NCBI RefSeq assembly: GCF_007362475.1
Contig: NZ_CP041687.1
Coordinates: 2,852,001-2,916,000, forward strand
Length of the DNA: 64,000 nucleotides
Direction: 5' to 3'
From: Chryseobacterium sp. SNU WT5
GTDB taxonomy: Bacteria; Bacteroidota; Bacteroidia; Flavobacteriales; Weeksellaceae
Shown here: positions 35,224 to 43,050 of the stretch, one piece after another
How the letters are laid out: each line of letters begins with the position of its first letter
Position numbering within the stretch: the first letter of the stretch is position 1
Translations under genes and position numbers: made by a program
Notes under the pieces: model-generated
The model's database searches: none
Told to the model about the DNA's origin: nothing
Seen by the model: the letters and a program-made list of their open reading frames with translations, nothing else

Positions 35224-35706
35224 ATGAATGAATTTAAGACTGCCTCAATGGACGGTACAACAAAAATGATTACGATCGTTATTGTACTTTTCCTTATTAT
35301 ATTTCCGATTTTATCATTTTCTTTTGATCCTCCAAAACCAATAATTTCTATAACAAGTATGATCCTGATGTATGGCGTAATCATCATTTCGTATTGTTTT
35401 GTACCTAAAAGAATCGCTTTATCCGACAATCAGGTTTTAATTAAAAATTTATATGGTTCAGTTATCATCAACCTGAGCGATATACAATCATTTGGTAAAA
35501 TTGAAAAAACGGGTTTAAACTTGCGAACTTTTGGGGTCGGAGGATTATTTGGTTATTTTGGATATTTTAATGGTGGAGATGTTTGGTATGTAACTAATAC
35601 GCATAAAAAAGTAAAAATCATTTTAAATTCCGGCAAAGTTTATATGATCAGTCCAGAAAGCCCCGATGATTTTTTAACTCACCTTAAACAAAGAATGGAA
35701 GAATGA
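35224..35706 (+). CDS. Membrane-anchored PH-like domain protein
   Basis: A 160-residue protein of unknown function. Two hydrophobic helices (about residues 17-36 and 44-62) are followed by a small beta-rich domain with RIALSDNQVLIKNLYGSVIINLSDIQSFGKI and then the strand VWYVTNTHKKVKIILNSGKVYMISPESPDDFLTHL. This layout matches bacterial PH-type (bPH2/YdbS-like) proteins. Its start lies 11 bases after the M1 peptidase stop, so the two are probably cotranscribed, although no functional link is known. The S9 peptidase gene downstream has its own -7 element. Confidence 0.78.
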   Translation: MNEFKTASMDGTTKMITIVIVLFLIIFPILSFSFDPPKPIISITSMILMYGVIIISYCFVPKRIALSDNQVLIKNLYGSVIINLSDIQSFGKIEKTGLNLRTFGVGGLFGYFGYFNGGDVWYVTNTHKKVKIILNSGKVYMISPESPDDFLTHLKQRMEE

Positions 35707-35736
35707 TTTTAGGGAAATCATCTTCAATGAAAATCC

Positions 35737-35744
35737 TATATTTG
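35737..35744 (+). promoter_or_regulatory. -7 element for the S9 peptidase gene
   Basis: TATATTTG is an exact TAnnTTTG match 30 bases before the ATG at 35775. Confidence 0.5.
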
Positions 35745-35774
35745 TATTATGCTAAAAATTAAAATTAAATTCTA

Positions 35775-37772
35775 ATGAAAATAAAAAATACTTTAGTCGC
35801 TCTTGCGGCACCTTTTCTTATGAATGCACAAAATGTGATGACGCCCGAGACGTTATGGACCTTGAATAAGATTGGAGTTTCTGCAGTTTCGCCTGACCAG
35901 AATTCACTGATCTACAGTATAGGAAAAACGGATTTAAAGACTGAAAAAAACAATAAAAAGAACTACCTCTTTAATATCAAAAATTCCGCAGCAACTGCTT
36001 TGGACTTAGGCAAGAAATCTTTAATTCAGTGGGATGATAATGGAATCTATGCACTAGAAGGTGAACAGATTTATCTTTCAAAAGATGCTGGAAGAACCTG
36101 GTCCGAATTTTACAAAATCGGAAAAGCAGACAATATCGTGATTTCCCCAGATGGTAAAAAAGTTGCGTTCAGTAAAGAGGTTTTGGTGGAGAAAGTGATG
36201 GGTAAAGATAAATATGAAGACACTCCTAAAACCACTGCTCATATCTATACGGACTTGAATCACCGTCATTGGGATTATTTTAACGAAGGAAAATATAATC
36301 ATGTTTTCTTGGTTGATGTAGCTGCAAACGTAGAAAGCGCAAAAGATTTATTGAAAGGAAAACCTTGGGATTCCCCACAAAGACCTTTTGGTGGAACTGA
36401 AGATTTTATTTGGACGCCCGATTCCTCTCAACTGTTATATGTTACTAAGCCATTTAGCGGGGCAGAATATGCTTTCTCTACGAATACTGATGTTTTTGCC
36501 TACGATGTCGCTTCTGGGACCATCAAAAACCTTACTGAAAGCAATAAAGGTTATGATGTTTCACCTCGTTTCTCACCGGATGGTAAATATCTTTATTGGT
36601 TGTCAATGGAAAGAGATGGATATGAAGCAGATAAAAACGATTTGAAAATCATGGATTGGAAATCGGGTAAAATAACGAATCTTACTAAAAATTGGGATGA
36701 AAGTGTAACCGGTTCCGTATTTTGGTCAAAAGATTCTAAGAATATTTATTTCACCAGCGCTTGGAAAGGAGTGAAGCAGTTGTTTGCTTTGGATCCTAAA
36801 ACGAGTAAAATCCAACAAATTACCAAAGGTGATGTTGATCTTAATGATATTTATGCACTCAACAAAAATTCGCTTTTGGTATCCAGAACAGATATGAATC
36901 ACAACGCGGATCTATTTAACGTTGATGTGAAAAAGGGTTCTATGGTACAGGTCACGGATGTAAATAAAAAAAATTATGAACATATAAAGCCGTCCAAAAC
37001 AGAACTTAAAATGGTGAAAACAACGGATGGAAAGGAAATGGGAGTTTGGTTTATTTATCCGCCTAACTTTGATCCTGCTAAAAAATACCCGACGTTACTA
37101 TACTGTCAGGGTGGACCGCAATCTGCTCTAACTCAAACTTTCAGTACACGGTGGAATTTTGCTTTAATGGCAGCGAATGGTTATGTTGTAGTGGCACCTA
37201 ACCGCCGTGGAATGCCAGGCTGGGGAACCGAATGGAATGAAGCAATTTCTAAAGATTGGGGTGGACAGGTGATGAAAGATTACTTATCGGCAGCAGATTA
37301 TGCAAAAACACTTTCTTATGTAGATGGTGACAGAATGGGAGTAGTTGGTGCAAGTTATGGTGGATACAGCGCTATGATGTTAGCTGGTATTCACGAAAAC
37401 CGTTTCAAAACATTTATCGCCCATGATGGACTTTTCGATATGAAATCCTGGTATTTAACAACAGAGGAATTATTTTTCGCAAAATGGGACCTAGGTGGTT
37501 CACCATATGATGAACCAACACCAAAAGCATATACAGAGTTTAATCCATCCAATTATGTAAATAAATGGAATAAACCCATGATGATTATTCAGGGTGGCAT
37601 TGATTACAGAGTTCCTTACGAACAAGGTCAAGAAGCTTTTCAAGCTGCTAAATTAAAAGGGTTGAAAACTAAATTCCTATATTTCCCAAATGAAAATCAT
37701 TGGGTATTACAACCACAAAATGGTATTGTTTGGCAAAGAGAATTCTTTGAATGGTTAAAAGAAACCTTATAA
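35775..37772 (+). CDS. S9 family prolyl-oligopeptidase-type serine peptidase
   Basis: A 665-residue exported serine peptidase with a signal peptide (residues 1-18, cut near MNAQ). An N-terminal beta-propeller (about 40-400, with WD40/TolB-like repeats such as VSPRFSPDGKYLYWLSMERDG) precedes an alpha/beta-hydrolase domain. The catalytic triad is complete: Ser527 in GASYGGY, Asp610 in QGGIDYRVP and His642 in NENHWV. The layout resembles acylaminoacyl/dipeptidyl peptidases (S9C/DPP5-like) that release dipeptides in the periplasm. Together with the M1 and M28 genes close by it suggests peptide scavenging. A -7 element precedes and a hairpin follows the gene, so it is monocistronic. Confidence 0.93.
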   Translation: MKIKNTLVALAAPFLMNAQNVMTPETLWTLNKIGVSAVSPDQNSLIYSIGKTDLKTEKNNKKNYLFNIKNSAATALDLGKKSLIQWDDNGIYALEGEQIYLSKDAGRTWSEFYKIGKADNIVISPDGKKVAFSKEVLVEKVMGKDKYEDTPKTTAHIYTDLNHRHWDYFNEGKYNHVFLVDVAANVESAKDLLKGKPWDSPQRPFGGTEDFIWTPDSSQLLYVTKPFSGAEYAFSTNTDVFAYDVASGTIKNLTESNKGYDVSPRFSPDGKYLYWLSMERDGYEADKNDLKIMDWKSGKITNLTKNWDESVTGSVFWSKDSKNIYFTSAWKGVKQLFALDPKTSKIQQITKGDVDLNDIYALNKNSLLVSRTDMNHNADLFNVDVKKGSMVQVTDVNKKNYEHIKPSKTELKMVKTTDGKEMGVWFIYPPNFDPAKKYPTLLYCQGGPQSALTQTFSTRWNFALMAANGYVVVAPNRRGMPGWGTEWNEAISKDWGGQVMKDYLSAADYAKTLSYVDGDRMGVVGASYGGYSAMMLAGIHENRFKTFIAHDGLFDMKSWYLTTEELFFAKWDLGGSPYDEPTPKAYTEFNPSNYVNKWNKPMMIIQGGIDYRVPYEQGQEAFQAAKLKGLKTKFLYFPNENHWVLQPQNGIVWQREFFEWLKETL

Positions 37773-37778
37773 ATTATG

Positions 37779-37812
37779 GAAGTTCAGAGTTATCTGGACT
37801 TCTTTTTTTTGT
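37779..37812 (+). terminator. Terminator after the S9 peptidase gene
   Basis: The stem GAAGTTCAGA (37780-37789) pairs with TCTGGACTTC (37794-37803) with one G-U, followed by eight T residues. Confidence 0.85.
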
Positions 37813-37920
37813 AGTAAAATGACAATTCATAATCTACATCCCTTTTTCTTGCTAGTTTAAATTTTTTCTCTAATCAAAAAGTTCCTTAAAAGTCAACATT
37901 GTTTTAAAGTGCCTATTTAC

Positions 37921-37951
37921 TTGACTTTGCCTTTTCAATGTCGTATATTTG
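37921..37951 (+). promoter_or_regulatory. Promoter of queA
   Basis: A TTGAC-type upstream element (37921-37925) and TATATTTG (37944-37951) have 20 bases between the TTG and the -7 box, close to the Bacteroidota arrangement. The leader of about 50 bases contains CCGAA/TTCGG arms (37956-37975) able to form a small hairpin. Confidence 0.55.
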
Positions 37952-38004
37952 CAAACCGAAATTTCACGCGTTCGGACTAATTTTTAAACCGTAATTTAAA
38001 AAGA

Positions 38005-39054
38005 ATGAAAACATCCCATTTTGACTTTGATCTGCCAGAAGAACTTTTAGCAGAACATCCATCAGAACATAGAGACGATGCGAAACTCATGGTTCTTAAC
38101 CGTAAGACGCAAACGATTGAACATAAACTTTTCAAAGATGTCGTAGATTATTTTGATGAGAAAGATCTCTTCATCTTCAATAACACGAAAGTATTTCCTG
38201 CAAGATTGTATGGAAACAAAGAAAAAACTGGTGCAAAAATCGAAGTTTTCTTATTAAGAGAATTAGATAAAGAAACCCGAGTTTGGGATGTACTGGTAGA
38301 TCCAGCAAGAAAAATCAGAATCGGAAATAAATTATTTTTCACTGAAGATGAAGGTTTAGTTGCAGAGGTTATAGATAATACTACTTCAAGAGGGAGAACT
38401 TTAAGATTCTTATATGATGGCTCCTACGAAGAATTTCGTACCAAATTGAAAGAACTGGGTGAAACTCCACTTCCGAAATATTTCAAAAGAGAAGTTGAAC
38501 CAGAAGATGCAGAGCGTTACCAAACGATTTATGCAAAACATGAAGGTGCTGTTGCAGCTCCAACTGCAGGTTTACACTTTTCAAGACACTTGATGAAAAA
38601 ACTTGAAATCAAAGGAATTGATTTTGCAGAAATTACGCTTCATGTTGGTTTAGGGACATTTAATCCAATAGAAGTGGAAGATTTATCGAAACACAAAATG
38701 GAATCGGAAGAGGCTATTATTGATCAGAAAAATGCCGATATCATTAACAAGGCTGTGGCAGAAGGTAGAAGAGTTTGCGCCGTTGGAACTACAACCATGA
38801 GAACGATAGAAACTTCAGTATCATCAAACAAAAAAATTGGACCTTACCACGGGTGGACCAATAAGTTTATTTTCCCTCCTCATGATTTTGGAGTTGCGAA
38901 TTGTATGATTACCAACTTTCATATGCCAAAATCTACTTTGATGATGATGGTTGCCGCATTTGCAGGAAAAGATTTCTTGATGGAAGCTTACGCAGAAGCA
39001 ATTAAGCATAAATACAAATTCTATTCTTACGGTGACGCCATGTTGATCATCTAA
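38005..39054 (+). CDS. queA: S-adenosylmethionine:tRNA ribosyltransferase-isomerase
   Basis: A 349-residue enzyme that transfers and isomerises the ribosyl part of SAM onto 7-aminomethyl-7-deazaguanine in tRNA, making epoxyqueuosine in the queuosine pathway. Typical segments are [27 protein letters not shown] at the start, [37 protein letters not shown], and TTTMRTIE plus [15 protein letters not shown] at the end. The length equals the family norm. It is probably cotranscribed with rlmN 90 bases downstream, another tRNA/rRNA modification gene, although AT-rich inverted repeats between them could form an attenuator. No preQ1 riboswitch is seen upstream. Confidence 0.97.
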   Translation: MKTSHFDFDLPEELLAEHPSEHRDDAKLMVLNRKTQTIEHKLFKDVVDYFDEKDLFIFNNTKVFPARLYGNKEKTGAKIEVFLLRELDKETRVWDVLVDPARKIRIGNKLFFTEDEGLVAEVIDNTTSRGRTLRFLYDGSYEEFRTKLKELGETPLPKYFKREVEPEDAERYQTIYAKHEGAVAAPTAGLHFSRHLMKKLEIKGIDFAEITLHVGLGTFNPIEVEDLSKHKMESEEAIIDQKNADIINKAVAEGRRVCAVGTTTMRTIETSVSSNKKIGPYHGWTNKFIFPPHDFGVANCMITNFHMPKSTLMMMVAAFAGKDFLMEAYAEAIKHKYKFYSYGDAMLII

Positions 39055-39069
39055 GAAATTATAAATGAA

Positions 39070-39140
39070 AGATTTTAAATTTTAGATTAAACTCACTTCC
39101 GTGTTTTTAATCTAAAATTTATCATTTAAAATCTAAAATT
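39070..39140. repeat. AT-rich inverted repeats between queA and rlmN
   Basis: A perfect 15-bp inverted repeat, AAATTTTAGATTAAA (39077-39091) and TTTAATCTAAAATTT (39106-39120), surrounds a 14-base loop. A second pair, AGATTTTAAA (39070-39079) and TTTAAAATCT (39125-39134), overlaps its left arm, so two alternative hairpins are possible. No T-run follows, hence not a classical terminator. Confidence 0.7.
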
Positions 39141-39143
39141 ATT

Positions 39144-40178
39144 TTGAAGGACATCCGAACTTTATCACTCGAGCAACTGCAGGAATATTTCGTCTCTTTA
39201 GGCGAGAAACCTTTTCGTGCAAAACAGGTCTATGAATGGCTCTGGAGCAAAAATCTGCACTCGATCGAGGAGATGACGAATCTTTCGAAAGATTTACGGG
39301 ACCGTATTTCAAAAGAATATATCATCAATCCGATTTCGGTAGATCAACTTCAAAAATCAACAGACGGGACTATTAAAAACGGAGTAAAATTACACGACGG
39401 ACTTTTAGTAGAATCTGTTTTAATTCCAACCGAAACAAGAACTACGGCTTGTGTTTCTTCTCAAGTTGGTTGTTCTCTTAATTGCGAGTTCTGTGCAACA
39501 GCACGACTCAAAAGGATGCGAAATTTAGAAGTCGCAGAGATCGTAGATCAAGTGGCACTTATCGATAAGCAAAGTAAATTGTACTTCGACCGACCTCTTT
39601 CAAACATCGTGTTTATGGGGATGGGAGAGCCAATGATGAATTATAAAAACGTTGTTGAATCCATAAGAAAAATTACCGAACCTTCAGGTTTAGGAATGTC
39701 ACCAAGACGAATTACCGTTTCAACATCCGGTATTCCCAAAATGATAAAAATGCTGGCTGATGAAGATATCAAAGTCAAATTAGCACTTTCTTTACATTCT
39801 GCTATCGAGAAAAAAAGGAATGACATCATGCCTTTTTCTGATAAATTTCCATTGACGGACATCATGGATTCTCTAAAATACTGGTATGAAAAAACCGGAA
39901 ATATTATCACTTTCGAATACTGTGTGTGGAAAGGCATTAATGATGAAGATGAAGATATAAAAGCGTTGATACGATACTGTAAGCAGATTCCAAGTAAGGT
40001 GAATTTAATACAGTATAACCCGATCGGAGATGGCAAATATGACCAATGTAATAAGGCAGCGGAAGAAAACTATGTTCGACAACTGGAAAAAGCCGGAATT
40101 ACGGTTCTTATCCGAAGAAGTCGGGGTGGAGATATCGATGCAGCTTGTGGCCAACTTGCTAATAAAAGCAGTGAGTAA
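39144..40178 (+). CDS. rlmN: 23S rRNA / tRNA adenine-C2 methyltransferase
   Basis: A 344-residue radical-SAM enzyme that methylates A2503 of 23S rRNA and A37 of some tRNAs. The 4Fe-4S motif is C110-x3-C114-x2-C117 (GCSLNCEFCATA). The catalytic methyl-carrying Cys is probably C335 (DAACGQL), and further blocks are VFMGMGEPMMNY and ITVSTSGIP. The start is a TTG at 39144: the first residues (KDIRTLSLEQLQEYF) belong to the family, and no ATG lies near. Its stop TAA overlaps the ATG of the next gene by one base, suggesting coupled translation. It follows queA by 90 bases. Confidence 0.96.
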   Translation: MKDIRTLSLEQLQEYFVSLGEKPFRAKQVYEWLWSKNLHSIEEMTNLSKDLRDRISKEYIINPISVDQLQKSTDGTIKNGVKLHDGLLVESVLIPTETRTTACVSSQVGCSLNCEFCATARLKRMRNLEVAEIVDQVALIDKQSKLYFDRPLSNIVFMGMGEPMMNYKNVVESIRKITEPSGLGMSPRRITVSTSGIPKMIKMLADEDIKVKLALSLHSAIEKKRNDIMPFSDKFPLTDIMDSLKYWYEKTGNIITFEYCVWKGINDEDEDIKALIRYCKQIPSKVNLIQYNPIGDGKYDQCNKAAEENYVRQLEKAGITVLIRRSRGGDIDAACGQLANKSSE

Positions 40179-40897
40179 TGTTTTCTCACGTCGGGAAAAC
40201 CAGAACTCCAGAACATAATCTTGGCATTGCGTCCTTACTTTCATTTGTTGCAGGATTAGTCAATGTAGTAGGTTTTTTCTCTGTTCAGAAATTAACTACC
40301 AACGTTACCGGTCATTTCGCTTTTTTCGTGGATGAAGTTTTTAAACTTAATTTCGAAAATGCTTTTCACGTAGCACTGTTTGTAATTTTCTTTTTCTTGG
40401 GAGCTTTCTTTGCCAATTTCATGGTAGAAACCTATTCCCGAATTCGCGAAAGTGAAACCTATATTTTCCCAATCATCACCGAAGTAGTAATTCTTGCAAT
40501 TGTTGCTATTTTTGGAAACTATCTAATCAAAGAAAACCCTGATGTGATCGCCTACAGTTTACTTTTTGCCATGGGAATGCAAAACTCACTAGTTACCAGT
40601 ATTTCGAAGTCTATTGTTCGTACAACACACTTAACCGGACTTTTCACCGATATGGGAATTGAATTTTCTCAGCTCTTCTTTTATAAAGATCAGTTTCATA
40701 AAAGACGATTAATCAAGTCCATCAAATTAAGACTTACTATTATTTTTATGTTCTTTGTCGGCGGCGTTTCTGGCGGAATTTTGTTTGAACATTTCGGCAT
40801 AAAAAGTTTAATTTTAGGTTCGGTCATATTATTGGGTGGGTTATTTTATGATTTCATGAAAATTCAGTTTCTACTTTTAAAAAGGCGAAGGAAATAG
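40178..40897 (+). CDS. YoaK/DUF1275 family membrane protein
   Basis: A 239-residue integral membrane protein of the DUF1275 (YoaK) family. About six hydrophobic helices include LGIASLLSFVAGLVNVVGFFSVQKLTTNVTGH, with the conserved NVTGH block at the start, and NSLVTSISKSIVRTTHLTGLFTDMG in the middle. Both are family signatures. Its role is unknown; a transport role has been proposed for related proteins, but I have no evidence here. The start ATG shares one base with the rlmN stop codon, so translation is probably coupled. A palindromic non-coding element follows the gene. Confidence 0.88.
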   Translation: MFSHVGKTRTPEHNLGIASLLSFVAGLVNVVGFFSVQKLTTNVTGHFAFFVDEVFKLNFENAFHVALFVIFFFLGAFFANFMVETYSRIRESETYIFPIITEVVILAIVAIFGNYLIKENPDVIAYSLLFAMGMQNSLVTSISKSIVRTTHLTGLFTDMGIEFSQLFFYKDQFHKRRLIKSIKLRLTIIFMFFVGGVSGGILFEHFGIKSLILGSVILLGGLFYDFMKIQFLLLKRRRK

Positions 40898-40910
40898 AGA
40901 ATTTCAGATT

Positions 40911-41005
40911 TTATTTGGGCAGACATTTCCGCCTTCCACTCCCGCTTTTTTGTTCCGCTTCGCTACACAAAAAGAGCTCCGCTTAAGTCGGGCTGCGATT
41001 TTCGC
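40911..41005. repeat. GC-richer palindromic intergenic element
   Basis: The region after the YoaK gene differs from its AT-rich surroundings. It is built around an imperfect hairpin at 40944-40976 (GCTTTTTTGT and ACAAAAAGAGC around a TCCGCTTCGCT loop) and ends with TCGGGCTGCGA. Sequences of this type (a TTTTTGTtccgct...ACAAAAA core between GGGCAG and TCGGGCTG) are, as I recall, repeated in many Chryseobacterium genomes. Only one copy is in the window. Confidence 0.55.
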
Positions 41006-41044
41006 TTTTTAATAAAGTGATTGCTAATTAATTAAAAATAGTAA

Positions 41045-41929
41045 ATGAATAAGTTTTTCCTTTTAATTTTGATGTTTATTTCATTGGGCTTTTCTGCTCA
41101 GCAGGACTACAATTGGTTCAAAATCAATAAATACCGGAGCGCAGTTTTAAATGATTCCATCGGTGAAAATTCTGGACTGGATTTTTTCAATAATCGCTTG
41201 TTCACAATTAATGACAGTGGGAATAGTTCCGAAATATTTGAGATCAGTAAGGAAACGGGGAAAATAGACAAGGTTTTTAAAACCGATTTGATCAATAAAG
41301 ATTGGGAAGCAATTACTTCAGATTCTACCAGTTTATATATTGGTGATTTTGGAAATAATGTTGGTACAAGGAAAGATCTAATAATTTACAAAATCCCTTT
41401 TGACTCTGCGTTAGTGGCTCCGAAATCGACTGATACTCAGAATATTTCATTCTATTATCCTGAGCAAAAGGATTTTATACCGAGAAATATTAATAATAAT
41501 TTTGATGCCGAAGCGATGATTTTCCTTCATGGAAAGATTCACGTTTTTACCAAAGAATGGACTTCAAAATCAACCACTCATTACACGATCGATCCCAATA
41601 TTGAAGAGAATCAACCAGCTCAAAAGATCGAAACCTATAGAACGGGTTACGTTGTTACCGATGCAGCATTCTTTGACCGTAAATTGTATTTAATTGGTTA
41701 TACCAAAAAGGCAGAAGTTTTTTTAACAGTTTTTTTCGAATCTGAGTCGGGTCTTTTCTTTAATGTAGCACCCAAAAAGTATTATCTTGGAAGTGTTACA
41801 AAGGTCGGCCAGATCGAAGGTATTGCTGTAAACCAAGAAGGAATTTATCTGACTGGTGAAAAATTTCAGCGTTCGATTATTAAAGTAAGACCCTATTTAT
41901 ACCTTATTCCAGCCACAAACCTCAAATAA
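41045..41929 (+). CDS. Exported beta-propeller-like protein, function unknown
   Basis: A 294-residue protein with a signal peptide (residues 1-18, cut near FSAQQ). The body shows repeated strand patterns as in propellers: NSGLDFFNNRLFTINDSGNSSEIFEISKETGKI, then DWEAITSDSTSLYIGDFGNN, DAEAMIFLHGKIHVFTKEW, and the final QIEGIAVNQEGIYLTGEKF. The G-D-F-G-N-N and D-A-E-A-M segments recur in Bacteroidota hypothetical proteins related to SdiA-regulated or esterase-like propellers; I cannot name a family with certainty. No T9SS tail is present. It is probably a single-gene unit between a repeat element and the polyprenyl synthase promoter. Confidence 0.75.
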   Translation: MNKFFLLILMFISLGFSAQQDYNWFKINKYRSAVLNDSIGENSGLDFFNNRLFTINDSGNSSEIFEISKETGKIDKVFKTDLINKDWEAITSDSTSLYIGDFGNNVGTRKDLIIYKIPFDSALVAPKSTDTQNISFYYPEQKDFIPRNINNNFDAEAMIFLHGKIHVFTKEWTSKSTTHYTIDPNIEENQPAQKIETYRTGYVVTDAAFFDRKLYLIGYTKKAEVFLTVFFESESGLFFNVAPKKYYLGSVTKVGQIEGIAVNQEGIYLTGEKFQRSIIKVRPYLYLIPATNLK

Positions 41930-41976
41930 AAGCACATTCAGAATCTAATCGTTCCAAGATATTCTTTTTTTATAAT

Positions 41977-41984
41977 TATATTTG
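41977..41984 (+). promoter_or_regulatory. -7 element for the polyprenyl synthase gene
   Basis: TATATTTG lies 37 bases before the GTG start at 42022; no clear -33 element is seen. Confidence 0.5.
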
Positions 41985-42021
41985 TGTCTGTTTATCCATT
42001 ATCATCACCTATAACAAATCC

Positions 42022-42999
42022 GTGGCAAATATTGTAGAAGAAATAAAGAGACCGATTAATGCTGAAATGAAACTTTTTGAACAAAAGTTTTATGAATCCA
42101 TGCAGAGCAATGTAGCACTTTTGGATAAGGTTACTCGATTTATTGTGACTACAAAAGGGAAGCAGATGCGGCCCATGTTTGTATTTCTCTGTGCAAAATT
42201 GGTTGGTAATGTGAACGAGAAAACATTTCGTGGAGCTTCCATGATTGAACTGATCCATACGGCTACTTTGGTGCATGATGATGTAGTGGATGAAAGCTTC
42301 AAACGTCGTAACTTTTTTTCAATCAATGCTTTGTGGAAAAATAAAATTGCAGTTCTTGTAGGTGATTACTTGCTTTCAAAGGCAGTTCTGCTTTCTACTG
42401 ATCATAAAGATTATGATTTGCTCGCTGTGATTTCCAGAACGATTCGCGAAATGGCTGAAGGAGAATTATTGCAATTGGAGAAAGCGCGAAAATTAGATAT
42501 TACTGAAGAGGTTTACTACGAGATCATCCGGCAGAAGACTGCGACCTTAATTGCAGCATGTTGTGAAATCGGCGTGCTTTCCGCGAGTGCAGATGAGACT
42601 TTAGCCAAGAAAATGATGGAATTTGGTACGCTTACTGGAATAGCTTTTCAAATTAAAGATGATCTGTTCGATTATCTAACTTCTAATATTATTGGCAAAC
42701 CCGTCGGAATTGATATTAAAGAAAAAAAGATGACTTTGCCTTTAATCCATGCCTTAAAAAATGCCAACGAAAAAGACCGCAAATATTATTTCAATACCAT
42801 TAAGCGTTATAACAACGACAAAGCTCGTGTAAAAGAACTTATCGAATTTGTCAAGAATTCTGGTGGATTGGATTACGCGATCAGCAGAATGAAAGATTAC
42901 CAACAGAAAGCCAAGAATATTTTGGATAATTTTCCCGATTCCGAAGCAAAAACATCTCTGCAATTAATGTTGGATTACGTAATCGAAAGAAAGTTCTAG
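42022..42999 (+). CDS. Polyprenyl diphosphate synthase (trans-type, quinone side chain)
   Basis: A 325-residue trans-prenyltransferase that elongates allylic diphosphates with IPP, very probably making the menaquinone side chain. The two Asp-rich motifs are D86-D87-x2-D90 (LVHDDVVDES) and D213-D214-x2-D217 (FQIKDDLFDYL). The first-motif neighbourhood (IHTATLVHDDV) and GKPVGIDIKEKKMTLPL match the IspB/HepT class. The start is GTG at 42022, since MANIVEEIKRPI is the usual family beginning and lies in frame. Chain length cannot be predicted with confidence. The stop codon lies inside the stem of a long terminator shared with the convergent copA. Confidence 0.92.
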   Translation: MANIVEEIKRPINAEMKLFEQKFYESMQSNVALLDKVTRFIVTTKGKQMRPMFVFLCAKLVGNVNEKTFRGASMIELIHTATLVHDDVVDESFKRRNFFSINALWKNKIAVLVGDYLLSKAVLLSTDHKDYDLLAVISRTIREMAEGELLQLEKARKLDITEEVYYEIIRQKTATLIAACCEIGVLSASADETLAKKMMEFGTLTGIAFQIKDDLFDYLTSNIIGKPVGIDIKEKKMTLPLIHALKNANEKDRKYYFNTIKRYNNDKARVKELIEFVKNSGGLDYAISRMKDYQQKAKNILDNFPDSEAKTSLQLMLDYVIERKF

Positions 43000-43037
43000 T
43001 TTTTTATATCAGTCTTTTTTCATCAAACTAGAACTTT
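42990..43037. terminator. Bidirectional 13-bp-stem terminator between ispB-like gene and copA
   Basis: AAAGTTCTAGTTT (42990-43002) pairs perfectly with AAACTAGAACTTT (43025-43037) across a 22-base loop. T and A runs on each side allow termination from both strands. The TAG stop of the prenyl synthase is part of the stem. Confidence 0.75.
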
Positions 43038-43050
43038 TGTTCCTTAACTT

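Noticed and set aside
37952-38004. preQ1 riboswitch before queA
   Set aside because: The short leader has CCGAA/TTCGG arms but not the C-rich loop and A-rich tail of preQ1 aptamers, and queA is not a usual preQ1 riboswitch target.
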